This document shows, piece after piece, positions 25,042-36,300 of a stretch of 64,000 nt of DNA. The notes below the pieces were generated by a model. That model searched no databases, was not told the DNA's origin, and saw only the letters and a list, made by a program, of their open reading frames with translations. The position numbers and the translations under genes are program-made. This DNA is from Numida meleagris (taxonomy: Eukaryota > Chordata > Aves > Galliformes > Numididae): the NCBI RefSeq assembly GCF_002078875.1, contig NC_034409.1, positions 106,001,250 to 106,065,249 on the forward strand. Reading direction: 5' to 3'. Position 1 is the stretch's first letter, and every line of letters starts with the position of its first letter.

Positions 25042-28000
25042 GTGAGTGGCGTCAGCGCCCCGCCCCGCCCGGCGGCCGTTAGTAGCGCGGGGCCGGGCAG
25101 TGGATGAGGGGAGGGCTTCGGGCTGTCTGGGGAACGCTATTATCGTTCTGCTTTTGGGATAAGATGCTGCCCTGCAAGGATCGCGGCTTGAAGTCAGTAC
25201 AGCACTTCCCATGTTTCTAAGAACTCAGGCTAGGTAGTCTGTAACAGAGAAGCGTGATGCTCGGTTTCTGAGCTTTGTGGTGTTGGTGAGTTCCAAAACT
25301 GGGCTCAAATAAATAAAGGTTGCCACATTAATTAGTTCAGACGTTTGGTGCGACTCCGAGAGTTGAAAATGATAGAGCAGTGATGAAAAGAACTACGTCC
25401 CTGCCCCTTCTGCAAGTATCAGATGTCTGTGATCTGTCCAGCATGTGATGAGGATTGCAAGGAGGGAAAGTTTTTCTTAGTTGAGAGAATATGATCTCTT
25501 TTCAATTCTAGAATGCCTCGCCAATGTTAACGTTTCCCTGTGCCTTAGTGAAAGGGTCTGGTGTCTTGGCAATGGGGGCCTTTGAGTGCGTAAACAGAAG
25601 ATTGTGCTTTATACATGCTAAAATCAGCTGAATTCTGGATAAATTACTGATATTATTTCTTTACCTCTTAGATATCCAAACTGTTGCAAAAGGATGCAGA
25701 GCAGGAGTCCCAAATGAGAGCTGAAATTCAGAACATGAAGCAAGAACTCTCAACCATTAGTATGATGGATGAGTTTGCTAGATATGCCCGTCTGGAAAGA
25801 AAGATTAACAAAATGACTGACAAGCTTAAGACTCATGGTAGAGTATAATGTTTATTCGCCCTCCCTTTCATTTCCTGGAAAAAAAAAAAAGAAAAATAAC
25901 CATTTTTCCAGGAATGTTTTCAGTTTTAAGTACATTTCCCCTTCAACTTTCCTTATCCTCTTTTATCTGTCTTCTTTATTTCACCCTCCTTTTTTTTTTT
26001 TTTAATTAAATCTTAAGATTGTGCATGGCTCTGCATCCATTTGTAAGGGAGTAAACTAGATATAAAATGTTCCTGCAGGGATTTTCCTGAGATTCCCTGT
26101 ATGATATATTTAATCTTTCTTAGTGATGCTTATTACTGAATCCAATTTTGAATAATTTTACTAAGTTCTCTGTCATTAACAAAAGAAGTAATATAGTAAG
26201 ACTGCATATCTCAGTTGGAAAAGGATGAATTCCTGGATTGGAGCTATTTGGCTGTTGTGCTACAAGATGTTAGAGGAAAAGTGTTAATGTGGAAGGTAAC
26301 TAGATGAGATCATTGCTATATTTTTTTTGCAATCCTGTTTGACCCTATGCAGTGGCTTTTATGATAAAGATTTACTGCTTTGTCTCTGCTAGGAAAAACC
26401 ATCATCTCATGGTAGAGAGCACAAATAAACCTTTGGCACTAGAGTTTTTGCTCGTCTCTGTCCAAACTCACTAACTGAACCTATTAAGGCGGGAGAATAC
26501 CTGCTTTGTCTGCCATCTCTGTGCAGAATGCTTGGATTTTTTCTGCACTTGCTTGGAGAGAGGACAGTCTTTACAACTGGTAGTTTTGGATTGTTCTCAA
26601 TAGCATTATTCTTAACGAGTAATTTCAATTAAACTAGACAACAGTATTGCTTCAGAAAACTTTAGGCCACCATTATGTTTGAAGAAGTGCTTGCTGTCTT
26701 CTCAGGGCTGTTCTGTATTGGACTGGGGGTACTGCCATAGAAAAATAACCATGAGAATTTTGAATATTGAATCTGACCAAGAATCATTCAGTGAATGAAC
26801 AGTTTTGACTGTGAATAGTCTTAACCATGTTCCTGAGTGAAATTAAAGTGCATCTGCTAAAGCCATCATTCTTCCCATTTGTGAAAGGGAAAAGCATTTG
26901 TTTTGCTTCATCTAAAACAGATTCTTAAGTTAGAAACCGCAGTGACTGTTCTCGTTTCAGAACAGCGTTCTTCATCATATGTGACATTTCTCTGTCTAGG
27001 ATATCACAGTTTTGTGACTTTCCACAGTATTTTAATATGAAACTCCAGAACCTAGCACTTCGTTACTTTTACTATAAATGATTTTGAAGAGAGTTTTTTG
27101 GACAGGTGTATGATGTTTAACTGCAATGCCCCAATTTGAAGATTAATATTAATGAATTACTAGTTTTCTATAAGTATAATTTACTATTATAAATAATGCA
27201 GAGTAATATTATTTTTCTTTTAACAGTGAAAGCACGAACTGCCCAATTAGCCAAAATAAAGTGGGTTATAAATATTGTATTCTACGTCTTGCAAGTAAGT
27301 AAATCTTTTATGATGGATACAAGTTTCTAAACTAAATCCTCAGTGGCATAACAAATCTCTTTTGCATTTTTTGAGTGATGATTAGTTGCACGGGTATTTG
27401 GCAGCCCAGTGACATAGTGCATACCGAACTGGAACAATTTCTTGGATGTAGAGAGATGCTGCTGATAGGGTCTGGTCATTGTGGATAAAAGGAGTTTTGA
27501 ATTTCATGGAAGCTATTTTGGTATTGAGATGACAAGACAGGAGTTTGTCTTAGCCCTTTATCACTCTTCCTTTTTGTTTTATTTTTCATTTATACATGGC
27601 ACTGGACCCAGGAAAGTTCTGATACATACCTGGATATTTTGCTTATGTTTCTGAAAACATAAAATGTTCTTCTGCTGTGGATGCAGATTTCCATATAGAC
27701 CTGCTACATATTTCCATACAGCGCCTCACCAGATTGCCTCTGTAGCTCAGGCTTGATGCCAAATAATTTTTTGCCAGTAAGAACAGTGCGCAACCTGAAA
27801 CTATATTTTGGGAAATGTGAAAGCTAGTTGGATTCTTAGCAGACAAGGATTATGGCTAAAAAAAGTCATCAGAATGTAACAATTTGTATTACTACTTTTA
27901 TTTATGCTAGATTTGAACCAGTCTCAAAATAAAGTGGTAACTTCCAGCCACTTATTGCTATTGTAAAGTTAAGGTCATACCAAGCTTAAAAATCATTTGT

Positions 28001-29782
28001 ATTTGCTTGAGAACAGTGTAAAATAACAAAGAAACTATTTTCTTTGATTAGAATGTGAGATCTACTGCTTCAAAACAGTGGTGGAAATATACTTCGATGT
28101 GTGTTGTTATTCAAGCTAACAAAAACTTCCATTCTAGGCTGCCCTGATGATCTCTCTCATTTGGAAATATTATTCTGAGCCAGTTACAGTTCTTCCAAGC
28201 AAATGGCTCGCACCATTGGAGCGCTTGGTAGCCTTTCCTACAGGCGTGGCAGGTAAGAACTGTGTGGTAGAGAAAATATATTTTCCATGTCTGTGTGGTT
28301 GCTAAGAATGTAACGATAAAGAGCACGCATGGATTAAAAACACTGCTTCTGTATGTTTCTTCATAGCAACATGGGGAGTTTGAAAATAGAACTGAGTTCA
28401 AAAATGTGCAAATACTTATGGGTCTATATCACTTACAAGTTTTTGACTCTATTATTAAACTTCACTGGTTTATAGCTCTCTTCCAGCTGGCATTCTGTTC
28501 CCACCCTTTTTCTCATTGCATTTCTTTACCTTTTCTTTTGGTCAGTTTAATGAATTAATGATCAGAAGGATATGACAGATTATGGATACCAGTTTCTGAG
28601 TGAAATGTGTGCTGCCTGTATGCTAATTGGATAAATAAGGAGGATGACAGGATGATGCGGTGTGGAAGTTTACCGTGAAGATAAAATGTTGCTCGTGAAT
28701 CTTTTTAAGTTCCAGCTGCCTTAGAGTGAATTCCAAATTACAGTGTTGTCTTACCATCTTTAATAGCTGGTGAGAGAATGCTTTGGATCCAACATGCTTA
28801 CTGGACAAGTCTGCTTCTGTGCAGGTTCAGGGAGCAGTCCTTGGAAGATAGTTATTTAGATAGTATTTTAAGGAATTTTGTAAGGTTCATATCCTTGTCT
28901 GCCTTCAAGTCTCCTTTTTCTTTGGTCTTGGTTGATAAGCAAAGTAAAGAGATCGCTTCTGAATTCTAGGCGATAAAGTTAAGAACACAAAAATGTTTAA
29001 CAGTCACCAAAAGGTAGTTCATTCCAGTACCTGCTATGAACAGCTGTGTATTCAGTGATAGTACATAGTATGATTCTATGCAGCATGTGATATAGATATG
29101 TTATGTACTCCATTTAGGGTATGCTCTGTGCCAGCATTCCAGTACAAATTTCCACACTGCTAGTTTGAATGACAAGACTCTTTAAACCACCAGTGAAATG
29201 GTCTGGGTCAGTAGTGAAAGTCTCGCTTGGATTTTTTTATTCAACTCTGCGGGAATTAGGAGAAAGGACAGAAGTATGGATTTAATACTCTTTAAAAATG
29301 CTGATTTAAATTTCTTAGGAAATTTATTTCTTTTCTCTCTCAAGTCACTGATTTTAGACTCCAAAGTATTCTTTTATTTACCTTGCCTTTAATTTCTGCG
29401 ACCTAGACCCCTTTGATAGGGACATAGTGAATATTTTTAGAAATTGTGGTTAGTATATACCACAGTTTGGCTCATATTCTTTTCATTTGGTGCTCTTTTC
29501 CCCAGACAGCCTTCAGGTTTTCTCAAAACCAGCATGCAGTTAACTGGCATCCCTTGAAGAGAGACATTTGCATCTAGACAGAAAGATATTTTGTTCCCAT
29601 TGACCTCCTAACTCTTTCATTTCTGATGCTTCCAAGTTGTTTTCCGAATTTGGTGTGTGTCAAGGTTATTGATGCAATAACTTCAGTCAAATTTTATATC
29701 TCTTTCAGGTGGTGTTGGAATTACATGTTGGCTTGTGGTTTGTAATAAAGTTGTAGCTATCATGCTACACCCTTTCAGCTGA
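24952..29782 (+). CDS. GET1: GET1 (WRB), complete, 5 coding exons
   Basis: Guided-entry-of-tail-anchored-proteins factor 1. An ER membrane protein that, with CAMLG (GET2), receives tail-anchored proteins from GET3 and inserts them. Exons: 24952-25041, 25672-25837, 27227-27294, 28138-28252, 29709-29782; 170 residues against 174 in human. A hydrophobic segment lies at about residues 5-25 (GAWFLVLSAVFLCNALKILL). The cytosolic coiled coil that binds GET3 is at about 34-96 (QKDAEQESQMRAEIQNMKQE, MMDEFARYARLERKINKMTD). Two more membrane segments are at about 98-117 and 145-166, and the protein ends VVAIMLHPFS as in the family. The ATG is the first in the CpG-island transcript and gives the expected luminal N-terminus length. 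Confidence 0.97.
25042..25671. other. GET1: GET1 intron 1
   Basis: 630 bp; the first ~80 bp are still CpG-rich. Nothing else seen. Confidence 0.85.
25672..25837 (+). CDS. GET1: GET1 coding exon 2 (GET3-binding coiled coil)
   Basis: ISKLLQKDAEQESQMRAEIQ through MMDEFARYARLERKINKMTD to KLKTH plus 1 nt. Acceptor TCTTAG, donor GTAGAG. This is the most conserved part of the protein. Confidence 0.98.
25838..27226. other. GET1: GET1 intron 2
   Basis: 1.4-kb AT-rich intron with a T-rich tract near 25990-26005. No repeat or RNA gene recognised. Confidence 0.85.
27227..27294 (+). CDS. GET1: GET1 coding exon 3
   Basis: VKARTAQLAKIKWVINIVFY then VLQ, the end of the coiled coil and start of membrane segment 2. 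Acceptor AACAG, donor GTAAGT. Confidence 0.97.
27295..28137. other. GET1: GET1 intron 3
   Basis: 843-bp AT-rich intron. Nothing else seen. Confidence 0.85.
28138..28252 (+). CDS. GET1: GET1 coding exon 4
   Basis: AALMISLIWKYYSEPVTVLP then SKWLAPLERLVAFPTGVA plus 1 nt. Acceptor TTCTAG, donor GTAAGA. The PSKW...L.RLVAFPT segment is the family signature between membrane segments 2 and 3. Confidence 0.97.
28253..29708. other. GET1: GET1 intron 4
   Basis: 1.5-kb AT-rich intron. Nothing recognised. Confidence 0.85.
29709..29782 (+). CDS. GET1: GET1 coding exon 5 (C-terminus, stop)
   Basis: GGVGITCWLVVCNKVVAIML then HPFS and TGA at 29780-29782. Acceptor TTTCAG. Third membrane segment. Confidence 0.97.
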
Positions 29783-31215
29783 AGAAATCCCCGTAGTACA
29801 TGGATTCTAAACTACATTACTGCGGTACAAAAACACTTGTTTTTCATGATGGACCAGGTTGGAGATACTTTTTGTTACTTCAGTTGGATGTTGGGCAGTA
29901 TTGGTTTTACTTTCTTTCATTTGTTTTTCGGTTTTGTGATCAACAGTTTTCAAAGAGCAGCATTGCTATTTATAAAAACTCATTTTGACAAGTATAAACA
30001 CTGATTGGTGGCAGAATCTTAAGGCTTTGTCGTAACATATTCACAAAGGTCTTAAAGTGTTCTATTTTTATAACTGTTAAGTTGGACATGCACTGGCATT
30101 AGTAATTATTTTTGGAGCTTTGCTCTTTTGCTCTTTCTTTACTGTGTAATATGGCAGTTTCACCCAAAGATGTGATTCCACTTGGTGACAAGTGGTATTA
30201 AATCGAAATAGGTAGTTTGGTTGGTTTAGAGTAAAACAGAATTATTATTATTTTTTTTAAACACTAGAATTAGGGTATTCTCAGACTCTCTTAGAAAATA
30301 TTAGTGATATATATGCAGAATCAACTTCTTATATCTTAAGTGAATTTCTCAATTGCCAAATGCAGGTCAGCTGGCCACTTCAACATTTTTTTTTAAATTC
30401 CTCACGGAATAAAAAATTTTAAATTCCTTGTGGAATTTTAAAATTCATTGAACACTTGATTTTATTTTTTTTCCCCTACTTTTACTACTAACTGACCTTT
30501 CTTTCCTTGACATATTTTGTACTTCCCAAATGGAGCAAATACTGCTGAGAGTATTTCCTTCCATGTTTGGGGAAAAAAGGTCCAACCAACCTCCCAAGCT
30601 CCATGTTAGGAAAATAGAAGACAGCTCTGTTTCTGCAGAGAACTACATCCCTAGGGCTTCAGCATACATTAATGATAGTAATTCCTCCTAGTACCACAGC
30701 TATACAACAAAAAAGCTGCGTTAACTTCTTTGCTATCTGCAACCCTACTGTCGCTGTCCCAGAAGACAAAGCCAACTTTAAAAAGTTCTGTAATACCTCC
30801 TTGGACATAAGCTTGAACAAAGCTCTCTGTGGACACTCTTCCCTCTTCTTTTGGGCTTTGGGGATTCTGGCTTAGGTCCCGCTCCATACAGTGTTGTGTT
30901 GTTTCAGGTTCTTTGCCTTGCTGCAGGAGGGGACTAGCGTGCATCCATATAATTAGCACTGCATTTAGAATTAATTCCAAAAGTCATTATATATATCTAT
31001 CATATTTTCTGCATGTCTGTGTGTATGTATATATCCATTAAATGTTTTTTTCTTAAATGTTATTTAAAAACTAATTTGTTTTTATATTAGGAATTGCATT
31101 TAGCCAACAGTAAAGTGAAGGCATAAAATATCAACAAGAAAAAAAGTCAAGATTGAATCTGTTATGTGTAATTGTGTTTTTATTAATGAAATAAAGTTTT
31201 TCAGCCCACTTCAGG
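29783..31215 (+). other. GET1: GET1 3' UTR
   Basis: About 1.4 kb of AU-rich sequence from the stop codon to a canonical AATAAA at 31190-31195, so cleavage is expected near 31.21 kb. Another AATAAA near 30407 could give a shorter form. Contains a pair of small hairpin-like repeats at 30395-30436. Confidence 0.7.
30395..30436 (+). repeat. Tandem pair of 16-nt hairpin-like units in the GET1 3' UTR
   Basis: AAATTCCTCACGGAAT at 30395-30410 and AAATTCCTTGTGGAAT at 30421-30436. In each, ATTCC pairs with GGAAT around a 4-nt loop; the loops differ while the stems are the same. Confidence 0.6.
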
Positions 31216-32619
31216 TTTTCTAATCCACATTTTTTAATGTTGATTACAGTTTTCCTAAACAAAATAAAACCCACCTGTGTTCTTGATACTGTTGGAGTCT
31301 ACAGACTTTAAGTATTCAGGAGAGTTGGTTTTTTAACTATGAAGTTGATGTATTTCTGACTATAAAGATGTAAGTAATTATATTTCCACTTGTTACAGAG
31401 TTTAACATAGTGAAGTCAAGCAAAGCAGTATCATTTAAAATATTGACAGCAGCGTTTGCTATTTATCCACAGTTAGCATGAGATAATGAAATACACGGTT
31501 TGTTGGCAGCTCTAGTCAGACATCTAAGTGAGTAGGGGCAGAGAGGCTTTTGGTGATTCACTACAACCAGTAGTGCTGGATTATGTCTGCTTGTTTGCTC
31601 TGAACTTTGGAGACAGCAGGAAAGGCATTGCAGAAGTATTAATAGTACATAGAGGAAAAGTACTCTTTTGACTGCATTAAATCATTCTTGAAAATCTGTC
31701 CACTGCACAGCTCAAGTACTATGTAAGAACTTCAAAAATTTGAAGGTAAGTATACTTAGAAGTAGGTTTGAATCAAAAGATCACCTTTAAAAGTTTTCAT
31801 AGTACAGGTGTTGGGGGTTTTTTTTGCTACTGCTTTTTAAAATTTAGTAAAAGAATACACATACCTTTTTCCTAGCTTACATTTTGGCAACCTTTCATGA
31901 ATTTCTATGAGGAACAAGACATAATCTTCCTGCCCTCACTTACATAACCTTAAACGCAAGATTTTTAAAGGCTTTTTGAGAACTAGATATGCCTGACTTC
32001 TCCAAAACAATGCTTTAGTCTTGCACATTTATCTCTGGATGTCAGCTGTGGAAGTTACCAGGCAAACTGCTTTAGTAAGCTCTAACAGCGGAAAAGAATG
32101 AAGCTTTAGAGCTTTATAATGCTAATGAAAACAATGTAATAGCAAATTATTGTGTGAATTCTGCAAGCTATGTCAGGAGTGAAAAGAAAATTATTTTCTT
32201 TTAGTGCATTTTAAGTAATAATTCAGTAATGAACCTTATGAAAGCAGACTGCTCACTGCAGCTAGTTAACAAACAACTTAAGATTCAAACTGCAGCAAGC
32301 GTGCAAAAAAACTGGAAATTAGCCAAAAAGGACTAACTTGGACACTTCCCTGTAACAGGTAAAATGACAAAATTTTTGAGGCACCCTACTTTCTAAGATG
32401 CATACACACGCACCAAAAATAAAAGAATGTTCTGCGGTGACAACTGATTTGCCTGTCATTTTGAAAGTCATTGACAGAAATTCTCAAGACTTGTAAGATT
32501 TAATATACATTTTATGAAGCTAGAAACATTGTTTTAAAAATGTTTTAAACTGTGTAATTAAAATGGAAAGATAAGTTGGTATACTTAAATTTTGTGTATT
32601 CTTGTAAGGTTATTCGTAA
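31216..32619. other. Intergenic region between the 3' ends of GET1 and LCA5L
   Basis: 1.4 kb between convergent genes. AT-rich, with no repeat or coding signal that I recognise. Confidence 0.75.
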
Positions 32620-32700
32620 TGACTTCATTGATGATAGACACTTTATTTTATAAATTAGTGTAGGGTTGTTAAAATTGCGCTTGTGTAATCATGCATCCCT
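32620..32700 (-). other. LCA5L: LCA5L 3' UTR with polyadenylation signal
   Basis: AATAAA in LCA5L orientation at 32647-32642, only about 55 nt after the stop codon. This would give a very short 3' UTR; longer forms cannot be excluded. Confidence 0.5.
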
Positions 32701-33308
32701 TCACAGCTTTCTCTCCATTCCTCTCATGTCAGAACACGAATGGTTGTCTTTGCAAACACCACCTTGTCCAAAGAGTTCTTTCATAAGACTCTTTTTCCTT
32801 TCACTGAATATCATATGAGCGCAGCCTTCTGCTTCAGTTGAACTGTCTTTCTGCCTCGTGTTGATAACTTTACTAAAAGATGGTTCATACAGCCCAAACA
32901 ATTTTCTTACTTTTGATTCCGCTGCTTTGCAGTGGTCCTGACCTGCACGTCTGTGGTTGCAAAGACTGCATTTTGTGGATTTTGTACCTGATGTAGGAAG
33001 CCCATGATGCAAATTTTCAGTGGTTTCTGAGAATACATATTGTTTTTTCAGCTTAGAGGGGGTTTTGTTTCTCAGAGTTAAAAAATTACTCCCTGCCTTC
33101 CCACTTTTACTTAGTTGTTCTTCTGACTTTTTTTCTTTCTCTTCCACTGCATCTTCCTCTTGATTGTTCTCTTTCACACTGTCATTTAGAGGAGTTTCTT
33201 CAGCTTTCTTTGGCTCCTGTTTAAGCAAGTCTCTCTTTCTTTCTTCTTGTTTTATAAATTCCAGACAACTGTGTTCTGTCAGCAAAGGTTTGTCTTCCTT
33301 TAAATATT
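32701..33308 (-). CDS. LCA5L: LCA5L terminal coding exon
   Basis: About 201 residues ending MERKL and TGA at 32703-32701. Starts at EYLKEDKPLLTEHSCLEFIK and is rich in K and E. Contains the lebercilin-family blocks FSETTENLHHGLP, YEPSFSKV and ERKKSLMKELFG. A cluster KCSLCNHRRAGQDHC lies between the first two. Acceptor TTTTAG. Confidence 0.93.
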
Positions 33309-36300
33309 CTAAAATGAATATTGTGTGTTTTAGAAATGTTCTTAAATCATATACAATCACAAACAGTCGTGAAGCTTTAATGAGAGCAAATTTTACTGCA
33401 TTATTTCTTAAGTTGTTATTGACGGTTTTTCAGTCTTGAAGGTTAGGGCAGTGCTATTTACTAATAACAGGATGGGGCAAGGTTTTATTAAGATCATTAT
33501 GTCATTGACATACTTGCTTAAATGAATTAGCATGCAAGTATAATCTGTATTAAATATTTCACAGGCTAAATATAGTGCTAGAAAAGTTACACATGAAGTA
33601 TCAGGGAAACCACATGAGATCTAAACTCCAATTGTCATTGTATTGCTATTACATGGAACTTAAATATAGGTATGATTTTCTTTCCTTTAACTGACAACAT
33701 GCTTGTTGTGTGGAGCAGAATATACTGCGGTTTTCCAGCATAGGACTGAATTGGTTCACAGGTGGGCTCTGGAAAGGTTTCAAGCTGAAAAGATAGAGTT
33801 CAAACTGCAGGAGTTAAAACATTTCATATTACCAGCCCTGCTACTGATCCAGTAAGTGACTGTAACAACCTATCTCACCTTTGCAAATGTGTGAACTTCA
33901 GCTCACATAATGTCTCCTACCATTTGTGAAGTACTTAGCGTGACTGCATTCAGATCTCACTTTTATCTATATGCCTCAATTTAAAGAAGATGAGGGTTTT
34001 TTTTCTAAAATATTCAGCTAAAAGAATAGATGCATTGGCTAGCTCTGTCGCCTGTTATATAAAAGCTCTTCAAAATTAAGTTGTTTATAGATTAGTTCCT
34101 TGCATATAGCCTTGATTGTGAGCTCACATAAATGGTTAAGATTTGCATAAAATCTATTTACAGTGATCATCGTAATGAGGAGCTATTCTCAGCCCTTGAA
34201 GAACTCCTTTTCCTTTCTTAGCATCTATATCCCAAGCCAGAAAAATCTGTTGACATCCGCTATGATGCAGATTCACAACCAGCAGTTTGGGATCAGTATT
34301 TGATCAGTATGGATTTAACAAAGCAACCATTAACTAAAGGATATTTTTACAGATCAAGCAATTAATTTTGACCAACATAACCAGGACCTGTTTTTAGAAG
34401 TCCAGCAGTATGAAGATGCCTTACACTGTGGAGCAGATTTGCTGTCTGTACCATCCCCAGCAACTGGCTTTCAGTGACTCGTAGTTTACTGGTTTGTAGG
34501 ACTAATTCCTGTCACTCATATGCCAGCTCACGGCTATCAGAGCCATGTAAATTACCATTATCATCAGTTCATTCAACTTCTGAAAAGATCAGATTCATTT
34601 CTTAGAAAAAAATATTAAAATATACCTCTACGTGTTCTACTAAAAGTTTCTGGCTTTGGCATTTTCTTGGTTGATTGCTTTTCTGTTTCACATTGGGCAT
34701 CAATGTATACTTCACTTGCTTTAGGTTTTTGATTCTTCTCTTCTGAGGGCTTTTTCTCCTATAATTGACAATTAAAGGTAAAAATACTGGGGAAATACTA
34801 GTTCAGTTACTTTTTGAAGATAATCAGTGCAATACTTATGAAAAGATAAATATTTTCTATTGAGTTCCTCGTATTACAACTTTTGTCCTACATATTTTCT
34901 GTTATATAATAATGATAGTTACACAAAACGCACAGGAAGTTAAGATGACTGTTCAGGCTAATCAAGTATATTACTGAAGCTGAGACAAAACATACAACTT
35001 AAGTGATAGTTTTAGCAAAGGGGTTGGATCCCAATCTTTCATACCTCATATAACAGAACTGGGCTTTCTTCTGTTTCCTGGGTTTGGTACTGAGACAGCA
35101 GCAGTGATCTGAAATGCTGTTTGTCTACTTGCACTGATGCTTTTCTACTGAGACCTGTTGCAAAAGGATAGTCATTAGTAGTACAGTTGTTCCTGGAATT
35201 ACATTGTTGGTATTAGCAAAAGATATATTTGATGACCAAAACAATGGTATGTGATTTAGGATTTTTTGCTGTTGCTGCGTGTTTACATTCCTTTTAACAA
35301 AGGAATTCTTTCTTAACAGTATGGTCTGGAAAAGCTGAAATTGGGACCCAAACATCCTAAGACTTGAGTTTTGCTGTTTAAAGCCTTCTTTTAAAGAGAA
35401 GTTTGCAGTTTAAGTGTATGTCAGTAAATCAAAGTCCCAAAATGCGTCCCACATTCTGAATACGTATATATCTTTGTCTTTATTGCAATTAAAGAGTGTT
35501 TCAGGTAACAATGAAAATAGAGGAGTAACTAACACAGCTAATGCACTGTTAGCTGAGTTTGAGGCACCAATGTGTTGTGACTTTCCAAAGATATAATAAA
35601 AATCTCATTATCAAAGCATTACTGGATTTTTTTATTAGAGGTTCTGAGTTTAGCTACCCAGAGGCCTGAGCGTCTTCATCAGTACATTAGTGTGCTGTAC
35701 ATATACTTAAGTTTCAGTTAAGTCTACAAAGACATCCTGTTCAGATAGGACATGTGAAGTCAGAGAAATGTGTCAATACCCTAGAGCCCGTGTTGGGTCA
35801 GTTTGTGTGGTAACATTTTAATGTAAACTTTAAGAGGTCTGGGAGGGGGACTTCAATTTTCAAGTTCCTAAATTCAGATCCTACAGAATACAGTAAAGAT
35901 GCTTGTTTTTATGCCTTCTGACTTGCTCAAAGTTAAGCATTTATATAAGGCTTGGCAGAGCCAGACTCTTCAGGAGAAAAAGTTCACGCTATTTGAAATA
36001 TCGCTGCTGTTTGAAAGGACGTTCCAAGGGAGTGATTGAATGTTCCATTCAAAGAAGTACCTGAATAGGTTGAGATGACAAGGGCAAGGCCTGTATATTG
36101 TTCTTTTATTCTATATTTGGAATAGCTTTGACATGAGTACAGAAGCAAAACTGTAATCTTACCTACATCACCATTCAACCTTATTCCTAGCTTTGATATC
36201 GGAAATCAGAGGAAGACTATCCATGAAAAGGGTCATCTTCAACTGTTTGCCATTCGGTGGTAATAAAGATGTTGATAACTAATTTGAAATTACCTCAGAA

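Noticed and set aside
24212..25045. Several overlapping open frames of 70-223 codons on both strands
   Set aside because: CpG-island composition removes stop codons in all frames. They overlap HMGN1 exon 1, intron 1 and the GET1 first exon, and none has a domain.
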